This document shows, one piece after another, positions 1 through 6,665 of a stretch of 64,000 nucleotides of DNA (positions within the stretch are counted from its first letter, which is position 1; every line of letters begins with the position of its first letter). The DNA is from Streptomyces niveus (GTDB taxonomy: Bacteria; Actinomycetota; Actinomycetes; Streptomycetales; Streptomycetaceae), in assembly GCF_002009175.1 (NCBI RefSeq), contig NZ_CP018047.1, positions 2,294,001-2,358,000 of the forward strand. Reading direction: 5' to 3'. Below the pieces are notes generated by a model. That model made no database searches and was not told the origin of the DNA. It saw only the letters and a program-made list of their open reading frames with translations. Position numbers and translations under genes: made by a program.

Positions 1-720
1 ACGCGCTCAGCCCCACCGGCGAGCGGGGCGACTTCGGACTTCGGGTTCTATCTGCCCCGCGTCATGGCCGCGCGGTCCGTGCTCGACGTCGGCTGCGGTA
101 CGGGGAGTCTGCTGGCTCTCGCGCGGGAGGCCGGACACAAGGGGCGGCTCCGCGGTCTCGACCCCGGTGCCGGCATGCTGGAACAGGCCCGCCGACGTCC
201 GGAACCGGACATCGAGTGGATTGCCGGTGACCTCGAATCCACGTCCTGGGAGCGCGAGTTCGACTTCGTGGTGATGACCGGACACGCGTTCCAGGTGCTG
301 CTCGGGGACGACGGACTGCGCGCCGCGCTGACCGCCGTACGCGCGGCGCTGACCGACGAAGGACGGTTCGGCTTCGAGACGCGCAATCCGCTCGCGCGCA
401 CGTGGGAGTCGTGGACGACGGTGGCGCCCGTGGATGTGCCGGGACCGGGCGCGGACGGCTCCGCCGCCCTGCGGATGACCCGTCAAGTCCGGTCTGTGGA
501 AGGGGAGATCGTCTCCTTCAGGACCAGCCTCACCCTCCCCGGAGAGCCCGCCCCGCGGCACAGCGACAGCACCCTGCGGTTCCTCGGCGCCGACCGGCTC
601 GACGCGTTCCTCGCCGACGCGGGGCTGGTGGCCGAGGAGCGGTACGGCGACTGGGACGGCGGGCCGCTGACCGACGCGAGTCCGGAGATCATCACGGTCG
701 CCCGGCGTACCCCCGCGTAA
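1..720 (+). CDS. Class I SAM-dependent methyltransferase (5' truncated by window edge)
   Basis: The frame is open from the first base and reads SDFGFYLPRVMAARS before the first ATG (64), so the true start lies upstream of the window. That ATG has no ribosome site and would remove the helix that normally precedes the SAM-binding loop. Motif I, VLDVGCGTG (about 79-105), is the glycine-rich SAM loop. An acidic residue follows at LRGLDPG, and FDFVVMTGHAFQ corresponds to motif IV. The C-terminal part (LRFLGADRLDAFLADAGL, then YGDWDGGPL) matches the lid region of Methyltransf_25/11-type enzymes. The substrate cannot be read from sequence. The fold call is secure. Confidence 0.85.
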   Translation, partial: TRSAPPASGATSDFGFYLPRVMAARSVLDVGCGTGSLLALAREAGHKGRLRGLDPGAGMLEQARRRPEPDIEWIAGDLESTSWEREFDFVVMTGHAFQVLLGDDGLRAALTAVRAALTDEGRFGFETRNPLARTWESWTTVAPVDVPGPGADGSAALRMTRQVRSVEGEIVSFRTSLTLPGEPAPRHSDSTLRFLGADRLDAFLADAGLVAEERYGDWDGGPLTDASPEIITVARRTPA

Positions 721-858
721 CACCGCCGCAACAGTGGCGCGGATTTCGCTTAACGAACACGGCAGTTCGCGCAGCGGACGATTTCCGGCCAACTTGTTGA
801 CGCGCCCCTGACAGAGTGACCGAATTCCTGGGACTCTCTCTCCGTTCTGAGCACCACC

Positions 859-902
859 GCTCCGCATCTCGTGCACCACAGCTCCGTATCCCGTGCACCA
901 CA
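859..902. repeat. 22-bp tandem repeat, two copies
   Basis: Copies at 859-880 and 881-902 share 20 of 22 bases and abut exactly; each begins GCTCCG and ends GTGCACCACA. A decayed third copy follows (TCTCGTGCTCC). They lie in the leader of the M4 protease gene, 100-150 bp before its start. Confidence 0.8.
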
Positions 903-918
903 TCTCGTGCTCCAGCCT

Positions 919-954
919 GCTCCTGCACCTGCTCCTGCGCTTGCCCCTGCACTG
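919..954. repeat. 12-bp tandem repeat, three copies
   Basis: Three abutting 12-mers (919-930, 931-942, 943-954) follow the pattern GCYCCTGCRCYK. They come directly after the 22-bp repeat, so most of the leader before the protease gene is repetitive and unlike coding sequence. Confidence 0.7.
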
Positions 955-1007
955 TCCGGGCCGCCCACCCGAGAGCGGTCCGGTACCCCCTCGCAGAAGG
1001 AGTTCGC

Positions 1008-3023
1008 GTGAGACCCACGCCCAGCCGCCGCATCACCGCGACCGGCGCTCTGATCGCTGTCACAGCACTTCTCGCCGTCGGAGTCCAGGCCGGCAGCGCC
1101 GCCGCCGCCCCCGACTCGGCACCCGCGGCACCGGTCGCCGGCAAGGCCGACCCCGGCGCGCTCCCCAAGGCCCTCTCGCCCGCCCAGCGCGCCGAGCTGA
1201 TACGCGAGGCCAACGCCACCAAGGCGGCGACGGCCGACGAACTCGGCCTCGGCGCCCAGGAGAAGCTCGTCGTCCGGGACGTCGTCCAGGACCGTGACGG
1301 CACCACGCACACCCGCTACGAGCGCACCTACGCGGGCCTTCCCGTCCTCGGCGGTGACCTCGTCGTCGCCACCTCGAAGGCGGGCGCCACCGAAGGGGTC
1401 AGCAAGGCCTCGAAGGCCGCCCTCAAGTCCGTCGACACCAACGCCGACGTGCCGGCCTCCGCCGCCACGAAGCAGGCGCTGTCCGCGGCGAAGGCCGACG
1501 GCTCGACGAAGGCGGCGACCGAACGCGCGCCGCGCAAGGTCGTCTGGATGGCCAACGACAAGCCGACCCTCGCGTACGAGACGGTCATCGGCGGCGTCCA
1601 GGAGGGCGGCACCCCGAACGAGCTGCACGTCGTCACCGACGCCGCCACCGGCGAGAAGCTCTTCGAGTGGCAGGGCGTCCACGAGGGCACGGGCAACACC
1701 CAGTACAGCGGCCAGGTCACCCTGGGCACCGCCCCCTCGTTCACGCTGACCGACACCACGCGGGGCAACCACAAGACGTACAACCTGAACCGCGGTACCT
1801 CGGGCACCGGCACCCTCTTCTCGGGTCCGGACGACATCTGGGGCAACGGCGCCGCCTCCAACCTGGAGACGGCCGGCGCCGACGCGCACTTCGGCGCCGC
1901 GCTCACGTGGGACTACTTCAAGAACGTGCACGGCCGCTCGGGCATCAGGGGCGACGGCGTAGGCGCGTACTCCCGCGTGCACTACGGCAACAACTACGTC
2001 AACGCCTTCTGGCAGGACAGCTGCTTCTGCATGACGTACGGCGACGGCGCGGGCAACGCGAAGCCGCTGACGTCCATCGACGTGGCCGCGCACGAGATGT
2101 CGCACGGCGTCACCGCCAACACGGCTGGTCTCGTCTACAGCGGCGAGTCCGGCGGTCTCAACGAGGCGACCTCGGACATCTTCGCCGCGGCTGTCGAGTT
2201 CAGCGCCAACAACGCCCAGGACGTGGGCGACTACATGGTCGGCGAGAAGATCGACATCAACGGCAACGGGACCCCGCTGCGGTACATGGACAAGCCGAGC
2301 AAGGACGGTGCGTCCAAGGACTACTGGTACTCCGGGATCGGCAGTGTCGACGTCCACTACTCGTCGGGTCCGGCGAACCACTTCTTCTACCTGCTCTCCG
2401 AGGGCAGCGGCGCCAAGACCATCAACGGCGTCAGCTACGACTCGGCGACGTCCGACGGGCTGCCGGTGACCGGCATCGGCCGGGCGAAGGCCGAGCAGAT
2501 CTGGTTCAAGGCCCTCGCCACGAAGTTCACCTCCACGACGAACTACGCGGCGGCCCGTACCGGCACGCTGGCGGTCGCCGGTGAGCTGTACGGCACGTCG
2601 AGCGCCGAGTACAAGTCGGTCGCCGACGCGTGGGCCGGCATCAGCGTCGGATCCCGCCCCGGCGGCAGCGGCGGCACGGTCTTCGAGAACACCGCCGCGG
2701 TCGCGATCCCGGACAACGGCGCGGCGGTCACCTCGACCGTCAACGTCACCGGCCGTACGGGCAACGCCCCCGCCGCCCTCCCGGTCGGCGTGGACATCAC
2801 CCACACCTGGCGCGGTGACCTGGTCGTCGACCTGGTCGCCCCGGACGGGACGGTCTACCCGCTGAAGAGCGCGAGCAGCGGTGACTCGGCGGACAACGTC
2901 GTGGAGACGTACACCGTGAACGCCTCGTCGGAGGTGGCCAACGGCGCCTGGAAGCTGCGGGTTCAGGACGTCGCGGCGCAGGACACCGGCCGTATCAACA
3001 GCGTGAAGCTCACGTTCCCCTGA
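1008..3023 (+). CDS. Secreted M4 (thermolysin-like) neutral zinc metallopeptidase with P-domain
   Basis: The product is a 671-aa prepro-protease. The GTG at 1008 is chosen because AGAAGGAG sits 5-6 nt upstream and it leads straight into a signal peptide (RRITATGALIAVTALLAVG...AGSAAAA). The upstream extension to 816 is repetitive, non-coding-like DNA. Residues ~40-230 are the FTP/PepSY propeptide. The catalytic domain carries HEMSH (H362, E363, H366) with the third zinc ligand E386 in GGLNEATSD. Residues ~558-671 form a proprotein-convertase P-domain (FENTAAVAIPDNG ... VDITHTWRGDLVVDL), common in Streptomyces secreted proteases. It should cleave extracellular proteins before hydrophobic residues. 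A perfect 15-bp terminator hairpin follows the stop. Confidence 0.95.
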   Translation: MRPTPSRRITATGALIAVTALLAVGVQAGSAAAAPDSAPAAPVAGKADPGALPKALSPAQRAELIREANATKAATADELGLGAQEKLVVRDVVQDRDGTTHTRYERTYAGLPVLGGDLVVATSKAGATEGVSKASKAALKSVDTNADVPASAATKQALSAAKADGSTKAATERAPRKVVWMANDKPTLAYETVIGGVQEGGTPNELHVVTDAATGEKLFEWQGVHEGTGNTQYSGQVTLGTAPSFTLTDTTRGNHKTYNLNRGTSGTGTLFSGPDDIWGNGAASNLETAGADAHFGAALTWDYFKNVHGRSGIRGDGVGAYSRVHYGNNYVNAFWQDSCFCMTYGDGAGNAKPLTSIDVAAHEMSHGVTANTAGLVYSGESGGLNEATSDIFAAAVEFSANNAQDVGDYMVGEKIDINGNGTPLRYMDKPSKDGASKDYWYSGIGSVDVHYSSGPANHFFYLLSEGSGAKTINGVSYDSATSDGLPVTGIGRAKAEQIWFKALATKFTSTTNYAAARTGTLAVAGELYGTSSAEYKSVADAWAGISVGSRPGGSGGTVFENTAAVAIPDNGAAVTSTVNVTGRTGNAPAALPVGVDITHTWRGDLVVDLVAPDGTVYPLKSASSGDSADNVVETYTVNASSEVANGAWKLRVQDVAAQDTGRINSVKLTFP

Positions 3024-3059
3024 GCTGCTGAGGCCATGAGTTGACGAGTTGAGACAAGG

Positions 3060-3090
3060 AACCGCCCGGGTCCTCAGGACCCGGGCGGTT
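3060..3090 (+). terminator. Perfect 15-bp hairpin after the M4 protease gene
   Basis: AACCGCCCGGGTCCT is followed, after one centre base, by its exact reverse complement. It starts 36 nt after the stop codon. There is no U-tract, as is usual in Streptomyces. Confidence 0.85.
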
Positions 3091-3657
3091 CCGTGTTCGC
3101 TGTTCTATGTCTCCGTCTTCCGTGTTCCGTGTTCCGTGGGCGAATTCCCGGCCACCCCTTCGAAGGCGCGCCCGAAGGGGTGGGCCGGGAACCGGCCGGC
3201 GCGGACTTCCCCCCGTGCACTCCCGGTCAAGGAGCGCGTCACGGTGTCCGCCAACCGGCTGCGTGTCACAGACGACCGGCTCGCGGGCCGGAGGATCGTG
3301 GTCGTCGCGACAGTGAGGAGACCGACCGCCGCCGACCAAGCCGCGACGGCTCCCCCGCTCCCTCACTGCCACCGACCCTCCGGGCCCGTCGCGCCGCTTC
3401 CCCCGTCGCCCGCGCCCTCCACCCGGCGTGCGCCCCTCGCTGAGCCGTCCACCGCCGTGGTGGTGGTCTTCCTGTGAACCGCGACCGGGGCGTGTCGTCC
3501 CGGCCGGTGATCTCAGACTGGCCGGTGATCCATCCGACCGCAACAACCCCAAGGAAGTGCGGAACGCGTGGAACGCCGACGCGTACTCTGGCCTGGGGGA
3601 ATGACAAGTGCCTGGAACGAGCGCGGAATTGCGTGACGGGCGGGAGGGGGACGCGTA
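3091..3657. other. 567-bp intergenic region with a second long hairpin
   Basis: A second inverted repeat occupies 3145-3162 / 3173-3191 (TTCCCGGCCACCCCTTCG against its complement, one bulged base). It is preceded by a TTCCGTGTTCCGTGT-like low-complexity stretch at about 3088-3137. I see no convincing gene in 3192-3657; open frames there have Pro/Arg-rich translations without family features. The promoter of the HTH gene at 3658 must lie at the right end, but I cannot place it. Confidence 0.6.
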
Positions 3658-5124
3658 ATGGGCAGGCCGGAGAAGATCCCGGCGGAGACCGCCGAATTCG
3701 CGCGGCGTCTGCGTGCGCTGAAGGAGAGAACCGACCGCAGTTACGGATCGCTCGCCACCCAACTGCACCTGGGCGCCTCGACCCTGCACCGCTACTGCCA
3801 CGGACACGCGCTGCCCGTGGACTACGCGCCCGTGGAGCGGCTGGCCCGGGTGGTCGGCGCGACGTCGGCCGAGCGCGTGGAACTGCACCGCCTCTGGCTG
3901 CGGGCGCACTCGGCGCGTACGGAGGACGGCGAGAGCGAGACCGGGGCCACGGCCGTGCCGGTCGCCGCCGAGCAGCCGCCGGTACGTGAGCCGGAGCCCG
4001 TACGCGAACCGGAGCCGAAGCCCGAGCCCGAACCCGAGCCGTCGGCCGTGGCCGTCGATCCCGAACGTGCTCCGAGCGCCGAAGCGGCCCCCGAAACCGA
4101 CTCCGCCGACGAGATCGATCCGCCGCCGCCCGCCGCCGCGGCCCCGCCCATGTCCCGCTTCCGCGCCTCACGGCTGCGCCGCCGTCAGGTCGTCGGCGCC
4201 GCGCTCGCGGTCGTCGCCGTCCTCGGCGGCACCGTCGTCGTCGCGGCCGACCTCGGCGGCGCCGACTCCCGGCGGGACGAGAGCGCTCCGCGACTCTCCG
4301 ATCCCGGGCCTGACGGCCCGGTGGATCCGCTGACACCGTCCGCCCGTTCGAGCGCCCCGTCGGCCAAGGCGAGCCCGTCGAAGTCGGGCGACGGCCCGAA
4401 GGCGTCGCCGTCCGGTTCCTCGGACGTCGGCGAGGCCGGGGGCGGCAACGAGGGCGACGGCGGCACATCGGCGGAGGGCGGGAAGCCGGGCGCCGGGAAG
4501 GGCGGCACCAAGCCGCTGGTGTGGAGCGCGGACAGCCACAAGTGGCAGCTGGACTGCGGCCATACGTATCTGATCGACCGGGCCCCCTCCGCCGTACCGC
4601 CGCCGCCCAACGCCCAGGACGCGCGCCAGTGGGCGACCGCGCTCGGCGCCGTGCACGGCAAGTCGTCGATCACCCAGGCCACGGTGCGCGCGGCGGCAGG
4701 CGCGGGACCGGTCGTCATCCAGGAGGTGTTCGTCCGGGTGGTGGGGCGGCGGGCGCCGCTCGACTGGAACGCGTACGACATGAGCAGCGGCTGCGGCGGC
4801 TCGATCACCCCCGCCGTGTTCGCCGTCGACCTGGACAAGTCGCGGCCCGTCGTCCGCCCCGTGGACGGCGGGAGCGAGCAGGGGTCGCTGCCGGCGCCGA
4901 AGCTTCCGTACCAGGTGACGGCGGGCGAACCGCTCGTCCTGAAGATCGAGGCGAGCACGACCGGCTGCGACTGCGACTGGTTCGTGGAGCTGCGCTGGTC
5001 GGCCGGGGACCGTACGGGCATCGCGCGCATCGACGAGGGCGGAAAGCCGTTCCGTACGAGCGCGTCGGCCTCCGGCGGGGTGTACGGGCACGACTACGAG
5101 ACCGGGAAATGGGTGGGACCCTGA
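3658..5124 (+). CDS. Membrane-anchored XRE-type HTH protein with extracytoplasmic sensor-like domain
   Basis: The 488-aa protein starts at an ATG behind GGGAGGGGG. Residues ~5-75 form an XRE-like helix-turn-helix (FARRLRALKERTDRSYGSLA ... STLHRYCHG). A Pro/Glu-rich linker follows (~100-165), then one membrane segment at ~178-198 (VVGAALAVVAVLGGTVVVAA), a Ser/Gly-rich stretch and an outer domain of ~190 residues containing LDCGHTYLIDRAP, SSGCGGSIT and TGCDCDWFVELRW. The paired cysteines suggest disulfides outside the membrane. The layout is that of a one-component transmembrane regulator that binds DNA inside and senses something outside; signal and target are unknown. The stop codon lies inside a 13-bp terminator stem. 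Confidence 0.85.
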   Translation: MGRPEKIPAETAEFARRLRALKERTDRSYGSLATQLHLGASTLHRYCHGHALPVDYAPVERLARVVGATSAERVELHRLWLRAHSARTEDGESETGATAVPVAAEQPPVREPEPVREPEPKPEPEPEPSAVAVDPERAPSAEAAPETDSADEIDPPPPAAAAPPMSRFRASRLRRRQVVGAALAVVAVLGGTVVVAADLGGADSRRDESAPRLSDPGPDGPVDPLTPSARSSAPSAKASPSKSGDGPKASPSGSSDVGEAGGGNEGDGGTSAEGGKPGAGKGGTKPLVWSADSHKWQLDCGHTYLIDRAPSAVPPPPNAQDARQWATALGAVHGKSSITQATVRAAAGAGPVVIQEVFVRVVGRRAPLDWNAYDMSSGCGGSITPAVFAVDLDKSRPVVRPVDGGSEQGSLPAPKLPYQVTAGEPLVLKIEASTTGCDCDWFVELRWSAGDRTGIARIDEGGKPFRTSASASGGVYGHDYETGKWVGP

Positions 5125-5143
5125 CAGATCGTCAGGGTCCCAC
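5113..5143. terminator. Bidirectional 13-bp hairpin between convergent genes
   Basis: GTGGGACCCTGAC (5113-5125), five loop bases, then its exact complement (5131-5143). The TGA of the HTH gene is inside the left arm. The alginate-lyase-like gene ends 25 bp to the right on the other strand, so one hairpin probably serves both. Confidence 0.8.
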
Positions 5144-5167
5144 GGGCTGCTACGGGGTGTTACCGGG

Positions 5168-6409
5168 TCACGCGGGGTTGTTCGCGTGCGTCAGCGTCTC
5201 CCAGGCGACGAACAGGTTGTTCGTGCCCTGGGGGCGCATCCGCTCGGTGTACTGCTGGGTGTTCGTCATGGCGTTGCCCAGCCGGTTGCCCAGCGCGTTG
5301 AAGGCGACCTCGCTGATCGGTCCGAGGTTGTCCTTCAGACTGCCGCCGCAGAGGTTGCCGGGGACGGGCTCGCCGTTCTGGTACTTGGTGTGCAGCCCGA
5401 ACGCGTGGCGCAGCCGGTCGCCGACCTCCGGATAGAGGTCCTGGCCCTGGATACGGCTGGTCTCCGCGACGTGCGAGATGGCGGAGAGGCCGTAGCCGGT
5501 GTGGGTCAGGTCGCGGCAGGTCTCCTGCGCGAGTCCCTGCATGAAGGTGGACTGGTTGTGCCAGTAGCGGACGATCTCGTCGCGGGTGTCGAGACCGCTG
5601 CCGGGCACCGTCCTCGGCAGCGCGCCGTCTGAGGGCAGGTAGATGAACGCGGGGACACGGTTGCGGAAGATGCCGACCGTCTTGTCGTAGGCGCCGCGGT
5701 CCTCCAGATGGACCGCGATGCCGATGGCGGCCTCGTTCATGCTCAGCTCCCAGTTGCCGTTGGAGCCCGAGCCGTTGATGATCTCCGGCAGGTACACGTT
5801 GCGCAGCATCGTGGCGAACCGGCCGGAGTTGGGCCAGCTCGTGTAGGTGTACTTGATGATCTCGGCGGCCTTGGGCCACGACGATCCGGCCCACGCGGTC
5901 TGGAGCGGCGCGTTGCTGTTGGTGTGGTCGCGGATCGTGTTGGACCAGGCGTCCATCAGCTCGATGGACTTCTTGGCGTAACGGTCGTCGCGGTTGATGT
6001 ACCAGGCCAGCGCGGTGGTGTACGCGGCGATCGCGTCCTCGCGCTCGTCCGTGCAGCCGTTGTTGGGGTTGGAGTACGAGCCGCACTCCACGACCGCGCG
6101 CGGCTTGGGCACGCGTGACAGGGAGGCGTACTTGCTCCCCATCATCTGGTCGTACGCGGCCTTCCACGGCTGGGCGCCGGCCTGCACCTTGCCACGTACG
6201 AAGTCGAGTTGGGGGCGGCTGACGCCGACACCGGGGTGGGTGAAGTTCGCGGGGGCGGCGACGGCCTCCGCCGAGAGGGTCCTGGGAGCGGCGGCCGGAC
6301 GGTCCGCCGGCCGGTCGCCGGCCGCGGCGGGGGCCATGAAGACCGCGCCGAGCAGGCCGGCCAGCGCGGCGGACAGACCGAGGACTCTGGGGATGACTCC
6401 GGGGCGCAT
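5168..6409 (-). CDS. Secreted alginate lyase family protein
   Basis: The 413-aa protein starts at the ATG (6409) behind GGAAGG; an upstream ATG at 6454 has no ribosome site. MRPGVIPRVLGLSAALAGLL...AAAG is a signal peptide. The mature part begins TLSAEAVAAPANFTHPGVGVS, and LDFVRGKVQAGAQPWKAAYDQM is typical of the PF05426 alginate-lyase alpha/alpha-toroid fold. YSNPNNGCTDEREDAIAAYTTALAWYI and WELSMNEAAIGIAVHLEDR are the conserved core helices. Members cleave uronate-containing polysaccharides by beta-elimination, but substrates in actinobacteria are mostly untested. Its promoter carries an exact chitinase-type (DasR-like) operator, which suggests induction together with aminosugar or polysaccharide use. 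Confidence 0.85.
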   Translation of the reverse strand: MRPGVIPRVLGLSAALAGLLGAVFMAPAAAGDRPADRPAAAPRTLSAEAVAAPANFTHPGVGVSRPQLDFVRGKVQAGAQPWKAAYDQMMGSKYASLSRVPKPRAVVECGSYSNPNNGCTDEREDAIAAYTTALAWYINRDDRYAKKSIELMDAWSNTIRDHTNSNAPLQTAWAGSSWPKAAEIIKYTYTSWPNSGRFATMLRNVYLPEIINGSGSNGNWELSMNEAAIGIAVHLEDRGAYDKTVGIFRNRVPAFIYLPSDGALPRTVPGSGLDTRDEIVRYWHNQSTFMQGLAQETCRDLTHTGYGLSAISHVAETSRIQGQDLYPEVGDRLRHAFGLHTKYQNGEPVPGNLCGGSLKDNLGPISEVAFNALGNRLGNAMTNTQQYTERMRPQGTNNLFVAWETLTHANNPA

Positions 6410-6527
6410 GGGGTGCCTTCCGGTTGGGGGGTGCTCCTCAACTCCGTTACGCATGCGAGCCGTTCACCAAGGTCCAGTTCACCCACATGAACGATGAGCG
6501 GAGTTGTGAATCCGTATGTGAGTGAGG

Positions 6528-6567
6528 AATTTAAGGCCATCACATGGACACGTCAAGGTCTGGACCA
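6528..6567 (-). promoter_or_regulatory. Promoter with chitinase/DasR-type operator
   Basis: Read on the minus strand: TGGTCCAGACCT (6567-6556) abuts a -35 TTGACG (6556-6551), then a 17-bp spacer and a -10 TAAATT (6533-6528). TGGTCCAGACCT is the 12-bp element known from Streptomyces chitinase promoters, and its core GGTC-N2-GACC is the DasR (dre) dyad. A start near 6520 gives a leader of about 110 nt to the ATG at 6409. Confidence 0.7.
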
Positions 6568-6622
6568 ATGGACTTCAACGGGGCGGGATCCGGCGGCCCC
6601 GGACCGGGGCCGGGAGCGCGAA

Positions 6623-6651
6623 GGGCCCGGCGGACGGTGTCCGCCGGGCCC
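6623..6651 (-). terminator. glgP terminator hairpin
   Basis: A perfect 13-bp stem (GGGCCCGGCGGAC and its complement) with loop GGT, 15 bp past the glgP stop. Confidence 0.85.
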
Positions 6652-6665
6652 CACAGCTGCCGCTG

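Noticed and set aside
816..1007. In-frame N-terminal extension of the M4 protease
   Set aside because: It covers tandem repeats, encodes Cys/Ser/His-rich nonsense and precedes a good ribosome site and signal peptide at 1008.
3049..3477. Plus-strand frame after the protease gene
   Set aside because: It crosses two long hairpins, has no ribosome site and gives a low-complexity translation.
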